A DNA stretch of 64,000 bases from an uncultured Verrucomicrobiota bacterium (lineage in GTDB: Bacteria > Verrucomicrobiota > Verrucomicrobiia > Opitutales > Opitutaceae): NCBI GenBank assembly GCA_903876795.1, contig CAIRBK010000024.1, positions 62,001 through 126,000 of the forward strand. The letters run 5' to 3'. Positions 37,077 to 46,938 of this stretch are shown in pieces. Position 1 is the stretch's first letter. Each line of letters begins with the position of its first letter. The notes below the pieces were generated by a model that was given only the letters and a program-made list of their open reading frames with translations, had not been told where the DNA came from and made no database searches. The translations under genes were made by a program, and so were the position numbers.

Positions 37077-39542
37077 ATGAAAGTTTCCCTCTCCTGGCTT
37101 CAGTCCTACGTCGATCTCACCGGCGTCTCCGCCGATGACATTTCGCGCGCCATCACCTTCCTCGGCTTCGAGGTCGAGCAGGTCATCCGCACCGGCGCCC
37201 CCGCGCTCAACCATGTTGTCGTCGGCCACATCCTCACGCGCGACAAACACCCCAACGCCGACAAACTCTCCGTCTGTACCGTCGATGTCGGCTCCGCCCA
37301 CGGCGGCGTGCGCACCATCGTCTGCGGGGCGCCCAACTGCGACGCCGGCAACCGCGTCCCCGTCGCGCTCCCGGGTGCCGTCCTCCCCGGTGATTTCGTC
37401 ATCAAGGAAGCCAAGGTTCGCGGACAGCCCTCGTCCGGCATGATGTGCTCCGCCAAGGAACTCACGATCGCCGAGGACTCGCAGGGGCTGCTGCTGCTCC
37501 CCGGCGCGCCCGAGGTCGGCACGCCCATCAACGACGTCCTGCCCGCCGGCGACACGGTCTTCGACATCGAGATCACGCCCAACCGTCCCGACGCCCTCTC
37601 GCACCTCGGCGTCGCCCGCGAACTTGCCGCGTGGTTCAAAAAGGATCTGGCCTATCCGGCCGTCAGCTTCACGCCCGCCGCCATCACCTCCAATCCGCGC
37701 GCCGATCTGCTCAAGTCCGTCCGCGTCGAGGCCGCCACCGACTGCCCGCTCTACACCGCGACCGTCGTCACCGGCGTCAAAGTCGGCCCGTCGCCCGACT
37801 GGCTCGCCAACCGCCTGACCGCCGTCGGCCTCCGCCCGATCAACAACGTCGTCGATATCGGCAACTACGTGATGCTGGAATACGGCCAGCCCGTGCACGC
37901 GTTCGACGCCAGGAAACTCGCCGGCGCCGAGATCGTCGTGCGCCACGCCAACGAGGGTGAAAAGATCGCCACGCTCGACAAGAAGGAACGCACGCTTTCC
38001 GCCGGGATGCTCGTCATCGCCGACGCTCTGAAGCCTGTTGTCATCGCCGGCATCATGGGTGCCGAGAACTCCGGCGTCTCCGCCGACACCACCGATCTCG
38101 TCCTCGAGGTCGCCTACTTCAAGCGCCAGTCAGTCCGCGCCACCTCCAAGCGCCTCGGTCTCGCCTCCGATTCCTCCTACCGCTACGAGCGCGGCGTCGA
38201 TGTCCACTCGCTCGACGAGGCCGCGCACCGCTTCATCGACCTGATCCTAGCCCACGCCGGCGGGCAGGTCGCCGGCCCGATCCACCGCGTCGGCGCCGAC
38301 ATCCCTTGGCGGCGCGAGATCACCGTCACGCCCGCCTACATCAACGAAAGGCTCGGCTTTGAGATTCCCGCCAGCGAGCAGCGCGCCGCGCTCGAGTCCC
38401 TCGAACTTGCCGTCGTGCGCGAGGAAGAAACCGAAAATCGCGGCCCGGCCTGGACGTTCTCCGTGCCGAGCTGGCGCGACGATCTCGACCGTCCCATCGA
38501 CCTCGTCGAGGAGGTTGTGCGTCTCTACGGTGCCGAGAAAATTCCTTCGTCGGTCGTGAGCGCGCCCGGGCTCGTCGGCAACGACGATCCCATCGTGCTC
38601 TTTAACCGCGCCGTCTCCTCCGCGCTTGTCGGCCAGGGTTTCAACGAGTGCGTCAACTACACGCTGCGTCCCGCCAAGGAGCTCGCCGCCTGGGCCACGC
38701 CCGCCGCCGTCGCCGAACTCGCTCTGGCCAATCCCTTCGTCGAGGACCAGTCGCATCTGCGCAATAACCTCGTCTCGGGCCTGCTCGAATCGCTCAAGCT
38801 CAACCAGGCCCGCGGCGTCGCCGCCTCGCATCTCTTCGAGACCGGCCGCGTTTTCCTCGAGCGCAACGGCCAGCTCTCCGAGTGCGTCGCCGCCGCCTTT
38901 GTGATCGCCGAAGAGGCCGGCGAACGCAGTTGGCGCCCGCGTGAAGCCGCCGATTTCTACACCGCCAAGCGCCACACCGCGACCATCGCTTCCTTCGCCG
39001 GCATCGAGCTGGAGCGCCAGCCCACGGCGCTCGTCGCCGCCACCGCGCCAGGTTGGCAGGAGGGCCATGCCGCCACCGCCGGCGACATCAAGCACGGGTG
39101 GACGTCCGCCTTCGGTCTCGTGAGCCTCGCGCACCTCAAAGCCCTGGGCATCACCGGCAAGATTTACGCCGGCTTCTTCGCCATCGTTTCGGAGAAGGTG
39201 ACCGCCGACGCCGACCGTCGCGGCTACAAGCCGTTCGGCCTGCAACCTGCCGCGCTCCGCGACCTCGCGCTTATCGTGCCCGAGACCGCGACGGCGTCCG
39301 AGGTGCAGAAGGCGCTCGCCAAGGTCGCCCGCGCCGCCGTGGGCAACGCCTTCGGACTGGAGTCCGTCAACGTGTTCGATGTTTACCAAGGCAAGGGTCT
39401 GCCCGAAGGCACGAAGAGCCTGGCCTACAGCCTGGTTTTCCGCGCCGCCGACCGCACGTTGACCGACGACGAGGTCAACGCCGCCTTCATCAAGATCCAG
39501 GACGACCTCGTCAAAGCCACCGGCTACCAGATTCGGAAGTAG
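37077..39542 (+). CDS. pheT: phenylalanine--tRNA ligase beta subunit
   Basis: 821 residues, full length (795 in E. coli). The N-terminal EMAP/tRNA-binding domain is seen from VVVGHILTRDKHPNADKL and VCGAPNCDAGNRVPVALPGA; then the B3/B4 editing domain, B5 domain, the catalytic-like core (INNVVDIGNYVMLEYGQPVHAFD is part of the B3/B4 region) and the C-terminal FDX-ACB anticodon-binding domain ending in DRTLTDDEVNAAFIKIQDDL. All domains are intact. It converges on ettA across a 60-base gap with a ten-C tract. Confidence 0.97.
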   Translation: MKVSLSWLQSYVDLTGVSADDISRAITFLGFEVEQVIRTGAPALNHVVVGHILTRDKHPNADKLSVCTVDVGSAHGGVRTIVCGAPNCDAGNRVPVALPGAVLPGDFVIKEAKVRGQPSSGMMCSAKELTIAEDSQGLLLLPGAPEVGTPINDVLPAGDTVFDIEITPNRPDALSHLGVARELAAWFKKDLAYPAVSFTPAAITSNPRADLLKSVRVEAATDCPLYTATVVTGVKVGPSPDWLANRLTAVGLRPINNVVDIGNYVMLEYGQPVHAFDARKLAGAEIVVRHANEGEKIATLDKKERTLSAGMLVIADALKPVVIAGIMGAENSGVSADTTDLVLEVAYFKRQSVRATSKRLGLASDSSYRYERGVDVHSLDEAAHRFIDLILAHAGGQVAGPIHRVGADIPWRREITVTPAYINERLGFEIPASEQRAALESLELAVVREEETENRGPAWTFSVPSWRDDLDRPIDLVEEVVRLYGAEKIPSSVVSAPGLVGNDDPIVLFNRAVSSALVGQGFNECVNYTLRPAKELAAWATPAAVAELALANPFVEDQSHLRNNLVSGLLESLKLNQARGVAASHLFETGRVFLERNGQLSECVAAAFVIAEEAGERSWRPREAADFYTAKRHTATIASFAGIELERQPTALVAATAPGWQEGHAATAGDIKHGWTSAFGLVSLAHLKALGITGKIYAGFFAIVSEKVTADADRRGYKPFGLQPAALRDLALIVPETATASEVQKALAKVARAAVGNAFGLESVNVFDVYQGKGLPEGTKSLAYSLVFRAADRTLTDDEVNAAFIKIQDDLVKATGYQIRK

Positions 39543-39580
39543 CCTCCGCGCCTCGGGGTGTCCGCAGCCGTTCCGGCCGG

Positions 39581-39590
39581 CCCCCCCCCC
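39581..39590. other. ten-C homopolymer tract
   Basis: An uninterrupted run of ten C lies in the convergent pheT/ettA gap, flanked by GGCCGG and GGGCGG. It is non-coding, so slippage there would not change a protein, but its length may be unreliable in assembly. Confidence 0.9.
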
Positions 39591-39602
39591 GGGCGGAGCC
39601 TG

Positions 39603-41291
39603 TCAGGCGCGCGTGAGCGGCCGGTACTTGATGCGGTGGGGCTGGTCGGCCTCCTTGCCCTTCCGGCGGCGGTAATCCTCCAGGTAGGCCGTGTAGTTGC
39701 CGTTGAACCAGCGGACCTGGGAGTCGCCCTCGAAGGCGAGGATGTGGGTGGCCACGCGGTCGAGGAACCAGCGGTCGTGCGACACCACCACCGCGCAGCC
39801 CGCGAAAGTTTCCAGGCCTTCCTCCAGTGCGCGGATCGAGTTAACGTCCAGATCGTTGGTCGGCTCGTCGAGCAGGATCAGGTTGGCCCCGCTTTTCAGC
39901 AGGCGGGCCAGGTGCACGCGGTTGCGCTCGCCGCCGGAGAGCACGCCGACCTTCTTCTGCTGGTCGGCGCCGGTGAAGCCAAACTGCGCGCAGTAGGCCC
40001 GGGCGTTTACCTCGCGGGGGCCGAGCTTGAGGATTTCTTCTCCGCCGCTGATCGCCTCGTAGATCGTCTGGGTGTCGGGCAGCGAATCACGCGACTGGTC
40101 TACATGGGCGATCTGCACGGTCGGGCCGACGCGCAGCGAGCCGCCGTCGGCCTGTTCGACCCCGGTGATGAGCTTGAACATCGTGGTCTTGCCGGCGCCG
40201 TTGGGGCCGATCACGCCGACGATGCCGCCCGGCGGCAGGGAAAACTCAACCTCCTCGAAAAGCACCTTGTCGCCGTAGGCCTTGGCGAGCTTCCGGGCCT
40301 CGACCACGAGCGAGCCTAGCCGCGGGCCGGCCGGGATGATGATTTCAAACTCACGCTCTTTCTCGGCGACGTTTTCCTTGAGCATGGACTCGTAGGCGCT
40401 GATCCGCGCCTGCGACTTGGCGTGGCGGGCCTTGGCGCCTTGGCGGATCCACTCCAACTCGCGGGCCATCGCCTTTTGGCGCCGGTCCTCGGTCTTTTGC
40501 TGCACGGTGGAGCGGGCCTGCTTCTGCTCCAGCCAGCCGGAGTAGTTGCCCTTCCAAGGGATGCCGTGCCCGTGGTCGAGCTCGAGGATCCACTTGGCGA
40601 CGTTGTCCAGGAAGTAGCGGTCGTGCGTCACCGCGATGATGGTGCCCTCGTAGCGCGAGAGGTGCTGTTCGAGCCAGTGGACGCTTTCGGCGTCGAGGTG
40701 GTTCGTGGGTTCGTCGAGCAGCAGGATGTCGGGTTTCTGCAGGAGCAGCCGGGCGAGGGCGACGCGACGACGTTCGCCGCCGGAGAGGCGGTCGACGATC
40801 TGGTCTGCGGGCGGGCAGCGCAGGGCGTCCATGGCCATCTCGACCTGCGGGCCTACGTCCCAGGCTCCGAGGGCGTCGATTTTTTCCTGAAGCTCGCCCT
40901 GTCTCGCGGTGATGGCGTCGCGTGCGGCGTCGTCGGTCGCGGCGTCGAGTTCGTCCCAGGTGGCGTCATAGGCGGCGGTGAGGTCGGTGAGGTGTTTCAC
41001 GCCCTCCTCCACGCAGGCGCGGACGGTTTTGCCGGCGGCGAGCTGCGGTTCCTGTTCGAGCAGGCCCACGGTGTAGCCGGGTTCGAAGTGGACGTGGCCG
41101 TCGAACTCGGTGTCGCGCCCGGCGAGGATGCGCATGAGCGAGGATTTGCCGGAGCCGTTGAAGCCGAGGACGCCGATCTTGGCGCCGTAGTAAAACGACA
41201 GGGAGATGTCGCGGAGGATTTCCTTGCGCTCGATTTTCTTTGAGACGCGCATCATCGAAAAAATGATCTTCGGTTCGTCGGGCTTGGCCAT
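39603..41291 (-). CDS. ettA: ABC-F family translational throttle ATPase
   Basis: 562 residues, two ABC domains and no membrane segment. First site: Walker A GFNGSGKSS, signature LSGGERRRVALARLL, Walker B DILLLDEPTNHLD. Second site: GPNGAGKTT, LSGGERNRVHLARLL, LILLDEPTNDLD. The long arm between the domains (FEIIIPAGPRLGSLVVEA preceding the second domain) and overall length match EttA, which binds the ribosomal E site and gates the first peptide bond. The ATG at 41291 (MAKPDEPKIIFSM) matches known EttA starts better than an in-frame ATG 15 bases upstream. Confidence 0.94.
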   Translation of the reverse strand: MAKPDEPKIIFSMMRVSKKIERKEILRDISLSFYYGAKIGVLGFNGSGKSSLMRILAGRDTEFDGHVHFEPGYTVGLLEQEPQLAAGKTVRACVEEGVKHLTDLTAAYDATWDELDAATDDAARDAITARQGELQEKIDALGAWDVGPQVEMAMDALRCPPADQIVDRLSGGERRRVALARLLLQKPDILLLDEPTNHLDAESVHWLEQHLSRYEGTIIAVTHDRYFLDNVAKWILELDHGHGIPWKGNYSGWLEQKQARSTVQQKTEDRRQKAMARELEWIRQGAKARHAKSQARISAYESMLKENVAEKEREFEIIIPAGPRLGSLVVEARKLAKAYGDKVLFEEVEFSLPPGGIVGVIGPNGAGKTTMFKLITGVEQADGGSLRVGPTVQIAHVDQSRDSLPDTQTIYEAISGGEEILKLGPREVNARAYCAQFGFTGADQQKKVGVLSGGERNRVHLARLLKSGANLILLDEPTNDLDVNSIRALEEGLETFAGCAVVVSHDRWFLDRVATHILAFEGDSQVRWFNGNYTAYLEDYRRRKGKEADQPHRIKYRPLTRA

Positions 41292-41382
41292 GGTGTGGCC
41301 ATGCAACCGCCGCCACCGGCGGGGTCAAGGTGGACGACGCCCGCGACCCCGCGCTCGCCCAAAACATGGGCACGCCTCCGGG

Positions 41383-41409
41383 AACAACTAACCCATTGTG
41401 TTAGTTGTT
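41383..41409 (-). terminator. perfect inverted repeat after the PhoD-like gene
   Basis: AACAACTAAC and GTTAGTTGTT form a perfect ten-base stem with a seven-base loop, eight bases past the phosphatase stop and before ettA. Neither strand has a strong T run, so it is a weak terminator or a protein-binding palindrome. Confidence 0.5.
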
Positions 41410-41416
41410 TCGGAGT

Positions 41417-42733
41417 TCAAGGGGTGGTGAATTCGAGGCGGATGGGGCCTTCGGCGTCGCGTTCGGCGGTGAGGACTTGGTTGCCTTGGGCGTCGGCACC
41501 CTGGCGTCCGCTGAAGGTCACGCGGACGCGGCGGCCGTCGTCGCGCACGTCCACCAAGCCGAATTGGTAAAGGTACTCCCCGGGCGACGATTGGTAACGC
41601 GCGCCGTGACTGTAGGGACCGCCTTTGTAGCTGCCCCGGTTGGCGATCGGGCCGGCCTGGAATACGCGTAGGGGCGCGCCTCCGCCGGCGGCGAAGTCGC
41701 TGTGGCTGCCGTCGTCGATCGCGGTCATGTGGGCGTCACCGGAGAGGATGACCACGCGGCCGGCGAGTTTGTGATTCTTGATGAAATCGGCGATCTCAGC
41801 ACGGTGCACGGGGTAGCCTTGCCAGCGATCGTCGGTGCTCGGCGCGCCGTTCCACGGCACGGAGCTCACCCAGAAAATGAGCGGGCAATCGGCGTCGCGG
41901 GCCGCGAGCAGTTGGGCGCGCAGCCAGGCGTCTTGTGCGGCGCTCATCAGGCGAAGGCCGGCGGGATCGCGTTCGCTGCGCAGGTCGGAGAGGATGAAAC
42001 GCACGCGGCCGACGGTGAACGCCTGGTCCACGGGCGCGAGCGGTTCGCCGGGGGTGACGGTGAGCGGGTGGTGCGGGACGAGTTCGCGGTAGTTGCGGAG
42101 CGAGGCGCTTCGGCTGGGGCTGGTGCGGTTGCTGTCGTTGGGGCCGTAGTCGTGGTCGTCCCACTGGTAGAGCAGGGGCAGGGTCGCCAGCATCGCGCGC
42201 AGGCGCGGTGCCGAGAGGTGGGCGTCGTAGGCGGCGCGGAAGGCTTCGACACGGTTTTCGGCGATGTCGGCGTAGTGAAAATCCCCGGTGTGCAGGAAAA
42301 AGCGGGCGCCTTGGCGGACGGCGGCGGTGAAGACCGGCGAATCTTTGCCGCGGGCGCAGGAGGCGAAGGCGAAACGGAAATCGGCGGGCTGGCCGGGCCG
42401 GGGAAACGTGCGGAACGTGCGGGGCTCGTCATCGAGCGGTGTGCCTTCAGTGGAGATGAATTGGTAGCGGTAGTCGGTGTCGGGTGCGAGGCCGGTGGCG
42501 ACGAACCGGTGAAGGGTGCCGCCCTCCATGGGGGCGGTGAGGACGGTTGTGAGCGGGGTGGCGGTGCCGATGATGCGCAGCCGGGCGGGGGCCGGGGTGT
42601 CGATGCGCGCGGTGATAATGGCTTGTTGGGCCTCGACTCCGCCGACCCAGGCCCAGCCGACAGGGAGGGCGTGTGCGGAGACTGCGGTGGCGAGAAGGAG
42701 GCAGATGGTGAAGAGGGGGAGACGGTAGGTCAT
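41417..42733 (-). CDS. PhoD-like alkaline phosphatase/phosphodiesterase, exported
   Basis: 438 residues from the ATG at 42733. Signal peptide ends around VSAHA. After an N-terminal fibronectin-like region (PDTDYRYQFIS), the metallophosphatase core has FAFASCARG, LHTGDFHYADI, WDDHDYGPND and ILSGDAHMTAI, which supply the metal ligands of PhoD. It probably acts in the periplasm on phosphate esters or diesters. A longer in-frame start at 42829 would add 32 residues that overlap the IS remnant and destroy the signal peptide, so it is not used. No Pho box could be identified upstream. Confidence 0.9.
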   Translation of the reverse strand: MTYRLPLFTICLLLATAVSAHALPVGWAWVGGVEAQQAIITARIDTPAPARLRIIGTATPLTTVLTAPMEGGTLHRFVATGLAPDTDYRYQFISTEGTPLDDEPRTFRTFPRPGQPADFRFAFASCARGKDSPVFTAAVRQGARFFLHTGDFHYADIAENRVEAFRAAYDAHLSAPRLRAMLATLPLLYQWDDHDYGPNDSNRTSPSRSASLRNYRELVPHHPLTVTPGEPLAPVDQAFTVGRVRFILSDLRSERDPAGLRLMSAAQDAWLRAQLLAARDADCPLIFWVSSVPWNGAPSTDDRWQGYPVHRAEIADFIKNHKLAGRVVILSGDAHMTAIDDGSHSDFAAGGGAPLRVFQAGPIANRGSYKGGPYSHGARYQSSPGEYLYQFGLVDVRDDGRRVRVTFSGRQGADAQGNQVLTAERDAEGPIRLEFTTP

Positions 42734-42788
42734 GGGGGATCCGAGGTGGTGGCGACGTTTGAGGTGGGGTGATAGCTGGTGGCGTGAG

Positions 42789-42891
42789 GTGGACCCCGAA
42801 AGTTGGATAGGAGGGGGTAAAGATCCCAAAAAGGAGGCCTACGTGTCTAAGAAGACGTTCATTCAGTGCGGAGTTCAAAGCGAAGGGGGAG
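42789..42891 (+). mobile_element. truncated left end of an IS3-family insertion sequence
   Basis: TGGACCCCGAAAGTTGGATA at 42790-42809 looks like an IS3-family terminal repeat. It is followed by AAGGAGG and, from a GTG at 42843, codons for S-K-K, then after a one-frame shift R-S-F-S-A-E-F-K-A-K-G-E-L, the usual beginning of an IS3 OrfA transposase subunit. The copy stops abruptly at the ruvB 3' end, so about 100 bases of the element survive and it cannot transpose. The frame break and the GTG in place of ATG show decay. Confidence 0.75.
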
Positions 42892-43932
<1,041 letters not shown>

Positions 43933-43954
43933 GAAATTTACGGAATCAGAATTT

Positions 43955-44085
43955 GGTCACAGAGGGCACAGAGCGCGGACACAGAGTTTGAGGAGGACAT
44001 AAAGAATTCCATGTATGATCGGGGGCGGGTCCTGGAAGGATTGGCCCTGTGTGCTCTGTGTCGGAGCTCCGTGATCTCTGTGACT
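43955..44085. repeat. long imperfect palindrome (CACAGAG units) between murA and ruvB
   Basis: Left arm GGTCACAGAGGGCACAGAG then GCGGACACAGAGTT; the right arm reversed reads AGTCACAGAG, ATCACGGAG, CTCCGACACAGAGCA, a close copy. Units recur roughly every 9-12 bases. The loop between arms is about 58 bases. A related arm occurs at 37027-37050. Confidence 0.75.
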
Positions 44086-44096
44086 GAGCCGAGGTT

Positions 44097-45386
44097 TTAT
44101 TTCCATTCCACTTCGGCGCCGAGGGTGCGGAGGTTTTCGACGAAGCGCGGGTGGGCGCGTTTGATGATCTCGGCGTGGCGCACGACGGATTTTCCGGGGA
44201 TGGCGGCGGCGACCATGTAGAGGGCCACGGCGGCGCGGATGATGTAGGGGGACTCGACCGTGGCGGGGCGGAGCGGCTTGTTGCCGAAGACCACCAGTCG
44301 GTGCGGGTCGCTCACGAGGGCGTGGGCGCCGAACTTGGCCAGCTCGGGAATCCACGAGAAACCGTTTTCGTAAACCTTGTTCCAGAAATGAATGGTGCCC
44401 TCGCAGCGGGTGCTCAAGGCGATCATCAACGGCAGCAGATCGACGGAGAAATACGGCCACGGGGCGGCCTCGATCTTGGGGAGCAGGTTGGTGGTGAAGG
44501 GAGTTTCGATGACGAGCTTTTGCCCGCGGCGGACGATGGCGGTGTCGTTTTCGTGTTCGATGACGACGCCGAGTTTTTTGAAGGCGCGGCCGATGAGGTC
44601 GAAGTGGTGGGGGAGGGCCTTGGTCACGCGGACCTCGCCGCCGGTGATGGCCCCGAGGGCGAGGAAGGTGACGATCTCGTGGTAGTCGGTGTTGATGGTG
44701 ATGTCGGCTCCGCGGAGCTTCTCGACGCCGGTGATTTTGAGCATCGAGGTGCCGAGGCCCTCGATTTGGGCACCCATGGCGACCAGGGCGGCGCAGAGGT
44801 CCTGGACGTGGGGCTCGCTGGCGGCGTTGATGAGGGTGGATTGGCCGTCGGCGAGGGCGGCGGCCATGGCGAAGTTTTCGGTGACGGTGACGGACATGTA
44901 GTCGCACCAGTGGCGGGCGCCCTTGAAGCCCTTGGGCAGGGCGATGACGAGCGGGTCGCCCTCGTTGACGATGGCGCCGAGGACGGAGAGGATTTCGAGG
45001 TGCGGGTCGATCTCGCGGACACCGAGGGAGCAGCCCTTGGTGTTGGCCTGGATGGCGATCTGGCGCAGACGGTTGAGAAGGGCGGGGTAGAGCAGGACGG
45101 TGGAGCGCATGTCCTGCGGGAGCTCGTCGTTGACGAGCGTGCTTTTAAACGTGGCGTGGCAGACGCGCATCTCGGCGCGATCGCGGTCCCAGGAGATCTG
45201 CGAGCCCTGCGACTGGAAGAAGGCGACCAGTTTATTAAGGTCGGTGATGTCGGGGACGTTGCGCAGGATGACGGGCTCGTCGGTGAGCAGCGTGGCGCAG
45301 AAAATCGGCAGGACGGAGTTTTTGTTGCCCGAAGGCGTGATGGTGCCGGTGAGGGGCTTGCCGCCGTGGACGATGAGGTCGGACAT
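44097..45386 (-). CDS. murA: UDP-N-acetylglucosamine 1-carboxyvinyltransferase
   Basis: 429 residues, usual MurA length. It starts peptidoglycan synthesis by adding enolpyruvate to UDP-GlcNAc. Catalytic Lys22/Asn23 are in SGNKNSVLP, an Arg in LPQDMRSTVLLYP, and the reactive Cys119 in NTKGCSLGVREIDPH, so it should be fosfomycin-sensitive by family logic. The sequence between these motifs is diverged from enterobacterial MurA. The ATG at 45386 begins the family-typical strand; a longer in-frame extension to 45527 is rejected since it overlaps a terminator. Confidence 0.93.
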   Translation of the reverse strand: MSDLIVHGGKPLTGTITPSGNKNSVLPIFCATLLTDEPVILRNVPDITDLNKLVAFFQSQGSQISWDRDRAEMRVCHATFKSTLVNDELPQDMRSTVLLYPALLNRLRQIAIQANTKGCSLGVREIDPHLEILSVLGAIVNEGDPLVIALPKGFKGARHWCDYMSVTVTENFAMAAALADGQSTLINAASEPHVQDLCAALVAMGAQIEGLGTSMLKITGVEKLRGADITINTDYHEIVTFLALGAITGGEVRVTKALPHHFDLIGRAFKKLGVVIEHENDTAIVRRGQKLVIETPFTTNLLPKIEAAPWPYFSVDLLPLMIALSTRCEGTIHFWNKVYENGFSWIPELAKFGAHALVSDPHRLVVFGNKPLRPATVESPYIIRAAVALYMVAAAIPGKSVVRHAEIIKRAHPRFVENLRTLGAEVEWK

Positions 45387-45463
45387 GGGAAAAGGTGGAA
45401 GGATGAGGACGAAGGGAAGGCGGACCACTCGCTGGTGCGTGCGGCTACGAGAACCCTGGACGC

Positions 45464-45497
45464 AAAAAAGGCGTCCGTGGTGAAACGGACGCCTTTG
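45464..45497 (-). terminator. terminator after the RG-rich protein gene
   Basis: On the minus strand AAAGGCGTCCGT pairs with ACGGACGCCTTT around a six-base loop, followed by further T. It lies 44 bases past the stop of the upstream gene and before murA. Confidence 0.9.
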
Positions 45498-45540
45498 AAA
45501 TGCGCGGGGCGGTGAAGCCCTTGGCAAGGTTTAACTCCGA

Positions 45541-46704
45541 TTAAGCGGAGGGCGGGATGCCGGAGCCGCCGCCTTCATGGCGATGGCCGCCGCCCTGACC
45601 GCCGCCGCCGGAGCGACCGCGGCCACCGCGACGACGACGACCGCCGTCACGCGGGCGGTGTTCGCCGCCACCGTGGCCGTGGGAGGGATGGCCCTGGCCG
45701 TGGCTTTGTCCGCCAAAGGGAGCGCCTTGCGGGCCGTTTTGGGGTCCGCCCTGGGGAGCGCCGCCGCCGGAGCGGCCGCGCCCACCGCGACGACGCCGGC
45801 GACGGTTGCCGCCGCCTTCACCGCGTTCGCCGCCCTGGGCGGGCTGGGCGCCGGGGAGGGACGGTTTGTCGGCTTCTTGGGTGGCCCCGAACAGGCCCTT
45901 GACCCAGCCGAAGAGGCCGGAGGGCTTCTTGGAGGGGCGGGCACCGGACTCGGGAGCCGCCGGCTTGCCGCTCGGTTGGGCGGGGGGACGGTCATCACGA
46001 GGCTGGCGGGGGCCGCCTTCGCGCGATTGGGGGCGCTTGCCCTCGTTGCGAGGAGGGCGACCGCGATCACCGCGGGGGGCGTTGCCGCCGGCGTTGGGGG
46101 CGGGTTCGAGCATCGGCACTTCGCTGCGGCGTTCGGGCCGGAAAACCGGGCGCTCTGAACGCAGCGGCGAGCCGGTGGCTGCAGGCTTTTCGGACGGGGC
46201 GGCGGGGGTTTTGCCCTCGTAGGGGAAGGCGGGCGTTTCCCAATTCTGGGCGGGTCGCTTCACTTCGGCCGGAGGGAGGATTTTGAGCTCGGCCTTGGGG
46301 GCGGGAGCGGTGGGTTCGACGACGGTCGCGGGAGGGGCGACCGGAGCGGGGGCGGGGGCCTCCGCGGGTTGGCTAACAGACACCGGAGCAACGGTGGGTG
46401 CGGCGGCGGGAGCCGGGGCGACCACGGGAGCGGCGGGGGCGACGTCCGCCGAAGCGAACGGGTTCTGGTATTCCGTCTCCGCCTTGAGTATCTGCACGGC
46501 GGAGGGTTGGTAGGTGCCGGAGGCGGCGGGGGTGCTGGCGTTGGCCGGAGCGGCCGGGGTGCTTACGCGTTTGCCGCGAGCGAGACCGGAGCCGCGGTTG
46601 GCACCGGAAGCGGCGCCCCAATCGGCTACCTGCGCGTTGGGCGCGCCAGCGGTCGCGGCAGGGGCCTCGGAGGGCGTGCTGCCGGACGTGGATGTATCTG
46701 ACAT
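45541..46704 (-). CDS. disordered Pro/Ala- then Arg/Gly-rich protein with two RGG blocks
   Basis: 387 residues of low complexity, no signal peptide. Residues 1-180 are rich in Ala and Pro; 180-260 are rich in Arg/Pro; residues 263-273 read GLFGWVKGLFG, a short hydrophobic motif that could form an amphipathic helix; residues 301-315 (RRRRRRGGRGRSGGG) and 356-369 (RRRRGGRGRSGGGG) are near-identical RGG boxes; a His/Gly-rich end follows. RGG boxes bind RNA in other proteins, so an RNA- or ribosome-associated role is plausible. No enzyme domain is visible. Third-position GC use is as high as in the neighbours, and its own terminator follows. The family is not one that I recognise. Confidence 0.75.
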   Translation of the reverse strand: MSDTSTSGSTPSEAPAATAGAPNAQVADWGAASGANRGSGLARGKRVSTPAAPANASTPAASGTYQPSAVQILKAETEYQNPFASADVAPAAPVVAPAPAAAPTVAPVSVSQPAEAPAPAPVAPPATVVEPTAPAPKAELKILPPAEVKRPAQNWETPAFPYEGKTPAAPSEKPAATGSPLRSERPVFRPERRSEVPMLEPAPNAGGNAPRGDRGRPPRNEGKRPQSREGGPRQPRDDRPPAQPSGKPAAPESGARPSKKPSGLFGWVKGLFGATQEADKPSLPGAQPAQGGERGEGGGNRRRRRRGGRGRSGGGAPQGGPQNGPQGAPFGGQSHGQGHPSHGHGGGEHRPRDGGRRRRGGRGRSGGGGQGGGHRHEGGGSGIPPSA

Positions 46705-46938
46705 GTCTTTGTTTATCTGTGGGTTGACTCGCGCTCACCGCAGAAGGCGGGAGCTGCGAGGGAGTCGTCGCCGGGGAGCGCGTAGGCGCTCGACGCAGGC
46801 AACAAGCCCTGAAAGTCACCGCTTTGCCCTGCGGGGGCAACTGCTAATTTCCCCCGGGCCAGGGAGTTGATGCGTGGGTGAGCAAGCTCGCGGCACTTGT
46901 CACTTGATCCGGGCCGGGCGGCTGCCAAACCTCCGCGC

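Noticed and set aside
43955..44085. CRISPR-like array between murA and ruvB
   Set aside because: Units are short (9-12 bases), imperfect and inverted around a centre; there are no spacers of constant length and no cas genes.
44097..45386. MurA with a Cys-to-Asp change giving fosfomycin resistance
   Set aside because: The GCSLG motif keeps the reactive cysteine (Cys119).
46705..46938. A structured RNA (4.5S, 6S or RNase P) in the divergent gap before the dUTPase-like gene
   Set aside because: None of the conserved sequence cores of these RNAs could be found; it is treated as a promoter region.
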